11,229 bases of DNA from Phlegmacium glaucopus (Eukaryota; Basidiomycota; Agaricomycetes; Agaricales; Cortinariaceae): NCBI GenBank assembly GCA_015039465.1, contig MU130626.1:407713-418941 (forward strand). The letters run 5' to 3'. The notes under the pieces were generated by a model. The model was not told the origin of the DNA, searched no databases, and saw only the letters and a program-made list of their open reading frames with translations. The translations under genes were made by a program, and so were the position numbers. Below, in pieces: positions 7,240-11,229 of the stretch (positions are counted from its first letter, which is position 1; each line of letters starts with the position of its first letter).

Positions 7240-10200
7240 ATGAAGCGCATTTTCAAGAAAATTTTCAAGCCCAAGAAATCGAAATATTCATCTCAGACCG
7301 TCAACGATGCTCTGGGTTCCAACATCGAACCAGCTTCGACTTCGACCATCAAAACAAGCACCGCAAATCCCATGCTATCCGTTCCCGCTAATGCTGCCGC
7401 TGAAAGCGCACAAGTTATTCAAGTCGCTGGGGTGACTGTGAGCGTTCAACTCCTCCCATCGCATCCCTAAGTATTGACCATCGTCATCGATCAGGCTGCC
7501 CATGACCTAGTCTCTCCTTCGGTCTCTGCCTTGGTGATCAATGAGCCAGACGTAAGCATTCCAGACACTAGCGTTAATGTGAGCGTTCAACTTCGCCGAT
7601 CGCGTCCTTAAGCATTTAACCATCGCCATCGATCAGGCCGCCCATAACCTAGTCTCTACTTCAGTTTCCACTTTGCCGATCAATGATCTTGCTCCTGTAA
7701 GCACTCCAGCCACTGGCGTTAATGTAAGTGTTCAACTTAGTCCATCATATCCATCACTACTCAATCATCCTCGTCGATCAGAGTGACCATGAACTTCAAG
7801 TCTCTGCTTCGGTTTCTGCTCTGGCTGTCGCTCCTGTAGTCCATCCGGAAGAGGGTTCATCCTCACCTGATGCTGTAATGCAAGCCAAATTGAAATCTAT
7901 AGAATCGCAACAAAATCCCTCAGTGAGTTGCCTACACAATGTGTTCTCGGCTTTCACTGATAATCAGCAGACTCAGGATTCTGATTTGTGTCTTCCAACT
8001 CCCTTTGCAAATGCCCAGACAGTGTTCATCACAGGTGGTACTTTTGTAAGTCATTTTTTTTGTAGGCTGTGTAGATAATTTAACAATATTTTGTCTGCCA
8101 GTATCACATTATCAATAATTTCCCTGCCAATACCAATGAACAGCAGACAAAGATTCCTGTACCTCAGCAACCACTTTCCAGTCTATTCTTTACTGGACGG
8201 AAAGCTGAACTTGACAAGCTTGGGAAGATTTTTGTTGATCGTGCTAATAGTAGACCAAGACGCTCTTGTCTCCTCTGGGGAACAGGAGGCATTGGAAAGA
8301 CTCAGATCTGTCTTAAGTTCACAGAAGAAATGTCTGGCAGGTAAGTAGTTTCATATTACCATTCACAACACTGGATTCATTCCTTACTCTAGTTTTTCAC
8401 ATGTGTTCTGGGTTGATGCCTCCTCTTATGAGAGCATTACTATATCTCTGAAGGGTATATCTAGCATTCCTGCTGCACAAGCTTCAGGTGTGAAAGGCTC
8501 AGTTGACTCTGTCCTCCAGTGGATATCTTGTATTCAAGGGGAATGGTTGATTATCTTTGATAATGCTGGTGATCCTCCTCCAGAGGTGATGGCCCAGTTC
8601 ATTCCCCCAGGTAACAGAGGTAATATTCTGATTACCAGCAGAAACAGATCTGTAGGAAGGGTGATAGGCTTTCAGAATGTGATTGAGATCAGTGAAATGG
8701 AGGATTCAGATGCTATAACTCTACTTCTCAGAGCTAGCTGTTTGGATCCTTCACCTGAGCATGTACAAGTTGCCAAAAGTATTGTGACTGAACTTGGTGG
8801 CATTCCCCTTGCTGTTGATCATGCTGGTGCATATATTGATGCTGGGAAATGTGATATCAATGAATATCTGACCCAATTGTCCTTACACCATCAGACTCTT
8901 ATGTCAGATGCTATATTCAAAGGAGCATCAAATTATAATCAAACAGTATATGGGACTTGGGATCTTTCTTTCAAAGAAATAGAAAAGAGAGCTGTTGGAC
9001 ATTCCACAGTTGGAGATGCACAAGCAGCCCAGGCTGCAATCCTAATTCTTCAGATCTGTGCTTTCTATCATCATAGCAATATTTCTAAAGACATATTCCA
9101 ATCTGCTGCTGAGGAGGCTATAAAGTATGTTGTTGATAGTGACACAGCAGAAAAGATACCTCTGGCAGTCACTTTACTGGATTATACTTTGCTTGATCTA
9201 AAAAATGATGGTCACTGGGATGATTTCATGTTTGGACAAGGGATTAGTGTCCTTCTCTCATTCTCCTTGATGAAAAGGGGACAATCATCTGAAATTTTTT
9301 CTGTTCATCCTCTGGTGCACAACTGGAGTCGAGAGAGAATGTCAGAATCTGAGCAGCAAAGAATGTGTGAGATGGGAAGCATAATCTTGTCCTGTGCAAT
9401 TCCTTGGAGATTTGAAAGTCAGGATTATGCACTGCGACGGTTGATTTGTCCACATATTAAGGCAAATGAATTATGTAGAAAGCAGATGGGACATATTGAG
9501 CAGTACTATGATGATAAACAGAGGAATTTTTCACTAGTAATGAGGGAGAATGGAGACTGGGACAATGCAGAGCAGCTGGAGATTCAAGTTATGGACATGA
9601 GGAAGAAACTGCTTGGTGCAGAACATCCATCCACACTCAGCAGTATGGGAAATCTAGCAATCACATACAGCAATCAGGGAAGGTGGAATGAGGCAGAGCA
9701 GCTGGAGGTTCAAGTTATGGACATGAGGAAGAGGCTGCTTGGTGCAGAACATCCAGACACCCTCATCAGTATAGCAAATCTAGCAAGTACATACAATCAT
9801 CAGGGAAGGTGGAATGAGGCAGAGCAGCTGGAGGTTCAAGTTATGGACATGAGCAAGAAGCTGTTTGGTGCAGAACATCCAAACACCCTCATCAGTATGG
9901 AAAATCTAGCAAGTACATACAGCAATCAGGGAAGGTGGAATGAGGCAGAGCAGCTGGAGGTTCAAGTTATGGACATGAGGAAGAAGCTGCTTGTTGCAGA
10001 ACATCCAGACACCCTGACCAGTATGGGAAATCTAGCAATGACATACAGCAATCAGGGAAGGTGGAATGAGGCAGAGCAGCTGCAGGTTCAAGTTATGGAC
10101 ATGAGGAAGAAGCTGCTTGGTGCAGAACATCCAAACACCCTCACCAGTATGGGAAATCTAGCAATGGCATACAGCAATCAGGGAAGGTGGAATGAGGCAG

Positions 10201-10463
10201 AGCAGCTGCAGGTTGAAGTAATGGACATGAGCAAGAAGCTGCTTGGTGCAGAACATCCAAACACCCTCATCAGTATGTCAAATCTAGCAAATACATACAT
10301 GAATCAGGGAAGGTGGAATGAGGCAGAGCAGCTGGAGGTTCAAGTTATAGACATGATGAAGAAGCTGCTTGGTGCAGACCATCTGAACACCCTCATCAGT
10401 TATGTCAAATCTAGCAGTGACCTACAGGAATCAGGGAAGGGTCAAATGAGGCAGAGCACCTGA
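7240..10463 (+). CDS. NLR-type NB-ARC/TPR receptor, seven exons
   Basis: The spliced model has exons 7240-7437, 7495-7578, 7637-7723, 7782-7922, 7968-8045, 8102-8340 and 8393-10463, giving 2898 bases (965 residues). The first five introns are phase 0; the sixth is phase 2. All have GTRAG donors and lengths of 45-58 bases. Residues 1-18 are a cationic amphipathic leader (MKRIFKKIFKPKK). Residues 67-170 are Ser/Val/Pro-rich with a duplicated exon. NB-ARC follows: FTGRKAEL, P-loop GTGGIGKT at 256-263, Walker B WLIIFDNAGD at 327-336, GNILITSRN at 352-360, GGIPLA at 411-416, and an MHD-like HPLVH at 581-585. TPRs of 42 residues start at 661. Proteins of this architecture are nucleotide-switched STAND receptors linked to fungal non-self recognition and programmed cell death. 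No HET, lipase or other known N-terminal effector is recognised. The last TPR is frameshifted, so the C-terminus may be abnormal. GTG at 8403 is not the start; it lies inside exon 7. Confidence 0.9.
7438..7840 (+). repeat. Tandem exon-intron cassette, about 2.8 copies of 141-145 bases
   Basis: Intron 1 plus exon 2 (7438-7578), intron 2 plus exon 3 (7579-7723), and intron 3 plus the first part of exon 4 (7724 to about 7840) are homologous. All introns start GTRAGYGTTCAACT and end in CGATCAG; they are 57, 58 and 58 bases. The exons encode AAHDLVSPSVSALVINEPDV, AAHNLVSTSVSTLPINDLAP and SDHELQVSASVSALAVAPVV. Every exon has phase 0 at both ends, so each duplication keeps the frame. Confidence 0.85.
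9546..10427 (+). repeat. Seven tandem 126-base TPR units
   Basis: Units begin at 9546, 9672, 9798, 9924, 10050, 10176 and 10302, each encoding 42 residues of the kinesin-light-chain-like TPR type, consensus NQGRWNEAEQLEVQVMDMRK then KLLGAEHPNTLISMGNLA. Units 2-7 are nearly identical in DNA; unit 1 is more diverged. An eighth unit from about 10429 is broken by extra bases. The near-identity points to recent duplication or gene conversion, as known for repeat domains of fungal NLRs. Confidence 0.95.
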
Positions 10464-10507
10464 AACTTGACGTCATGAATATGGAAATGAGGATTGGAAG
10501 AGATTGA

Positions 10508-10720
10508 AGTAGCTCAATCATCTAAAAGTGTTTGTACTGTATTTTACTTACTTTCAATTGCACTATGCCTTCAAACAAACAATCAAATTGCAAATCTTTA
10601 GTAGGAAAGCCTGAATTTTCAACAGAAATAGAACCTAGTCTTCTGAGGTCTATACTGTCCCCCACAATATGTGATCAGATGTTGAAATTATTGTTCTAAT
10701 CATGTCATAATCACGTAATA
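10508..10720. other. NLR 3' flank, no feature seen
   Basis: This AT-rich sequence follows the NLR. No gene, clear AATAAA signal or repeat was found. Confidence 0.4.
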
Positions 10721-10784
10721 TTTAGGGTTAGATTTAGATTTAGAGGTTAGGCTTAGGGCTTAGGGTTAATTGTTAGGGATGGGG
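10721..10784 (+). repeat. Degenerate interstitial telomere-like tract
   Basis: About 64 bases consist of variants of TTAGGG: TTTAGGGTTAGATTTAG, then GGTTAGGCTTAGGGCTTAGG, then GTTAATTGTTAGGGATGGGG. TTAGGG is the telomere unit of most fungi. The tract is short and imperfect, so it is more likely a relic (subtelomeric position, break repair, or part of a repeat) than a chromosome end. Confidence 0.6.
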
Positions 10785-10807
10785 ATTTTTTTCTCTCTGC
10801 ATGGTAG

Positions 10808-11229
10808 TGTTACGGCGACTATAAGCTTGCACTCGCGTTCGGTGCTGGGCCGATAGACCAAGTAACTAGGGACTTAGTACAACTGCAATTGTGTTCAACA
10901 AGTCTTAGACTGAGGACAGCGGATTCTGAGCAAGCAGGATAGATTAGAACCGTAGTGGTACAAAGGTCTAAACTAAAGATCATGGCTATGGGTATGGCTC
11001 TTATATACTAGGAGGTCGAGTCAGAGATATAGAGATGGTCCATGCTAGGAATATGAGTTGGTACGAGTCAGCGATAAAGGGAGCGGGAGCAATAGCTATG
11101 TATAGTACAAAGGGGGTCAAGGGCAAAGGAATCAGGGTACAGGGGAACAGAAGAGACAATGGAGTGGTAGCGTATGAAGGGAAAGAAAGGGGGTGACTGA
11201 AGATATGCATATACCAGATATTCATAACA
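10808..11229 (-). mobile_element. Probable LTR of a retrotransposon (solo or edge copy)
   Basis: The segment begins TGTTACGGCG and ends CATAACA on the last base of the window, giving a TGTTA...TAACA terminal inverted repeat typical of LTRs. On the minus strand it reads TGTTATG, then a pyrimidine-rich U3, then a TATATAAGAG box (11007-10998), then a further 190 bases ending in CGCCGTAACA. No primer-binding site is evident in the bases just left of 10808, so it is a solo LTR or the 3' LTR of an element extending to the right. The target-site duplication cannot be checked because the window ends here. The open frame on the minus strand at 11225-11001 lies in U3 and is not a gene. Confidence 0.5.

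Noticed and set aside
7728..8348. Separate ORFs at 7728-8078 and 8091-8348
   Set aside because: The first reads through introns 3, 4 and part of 5 around true exons 4 and 5. The second is a shadow of exon 6, whose correct frame holds the P-loop.
8403..10463. Stand-alone 686-codon gene starting at GTG 8403
   Set aside because: The P-loop needed by this NB-ARC is encoded in exon 6, and splice sites at 8341 and 8392 join the two in phase.
11001..11225. 74-codon minus-strand ORF
   Set aside because: It lies within the U3-like part of the probable LTR, with a pyrimidine-rich low-complexity translation.
1..11229. tRNA, rRNA or riboswitch genes
   Set aside because: No cloverleaf, rRNA motif or aptamer core was recognised on either strand by eye; a covariance-model scan was not possible here.

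Overview
The window looks like nuclear DNA of a basidiomycete fungus, most likely an agaricomycete. The signs are very short introns (44-63 bases) with GTRAGN donors and CTAAY-type branch points, a fungal-type Helitron helicase, and an NB-ARC/TPR receptor of the kind that is expanded in mushrooms. Part of the DNA is strongly CpG-depleted, as expected of a cytosine-methylated fungal genome. The species cannot be named from the sequence alone.

Layout: (1) Bases 1 to about 1385 are AT-rich and have an inverted dinucleotide signature: by hand count 36 CpG but only 3 GpC, and no GpC in the first kilobase. Read as the complement without reversal, the stretch looks like ordinary CpG-poor fungal DNA, with a TATAAAA box, an intron-like acceptor and an open frame. 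It therefore looks like a segment reversed without being complemented, probably a data artefact. (2) Bases 1385-1620 are AT-rich and hold no clear gene. (3) Bases 1620-4686 are a 5'-truncated Helitron. The tail of the Rep-side protein joins a PIF1-like helicase through an in-frame 71-base intron. The Walker A motif carries Arg in place of its conserved Gly. The helicase 3' end is tandemly duplicated at 4725-4877. (4) Bases 4880-5310 are non-coding, with two hairpins; the second abuts CTAG and is a candidate Helitron 3' end. (5) Bases 5310-7210 hold spliced minus-strand coding remnants of unknown function. (6) Bases 7240-10463 are a seven-exon plus-strand NLR-type gene of 965 codons: a cationic leader, a tandemly duplicated exon-intron cassette, NB-ARC, and seven near-identical TPR units, with a frameshifted eighth. 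(7) Bases 10508-11229 hold a degenerate telomere-like tract and a probable LTR, TGTTA...TAACA, which ends on the last base of the window.

The NLR is the only gene that looks largely intact. Proteins of this class are thought to act in fungal non-self recognition: the TPR array senses ligands, NB-ARC is a nucleotide-driven switch, and the N-terminus gives the output. Its surroundings (Helitron, LTR, telomere-like repeat, degenerate genes) fit a repeat-rich, fast-evolving accessory region. The NLR is itself a mosaic: its first four exons are CpG-rich (36 in 683 bases), while the NB-ARC/TPR part has only 6 CpG in about 2.36 kb.
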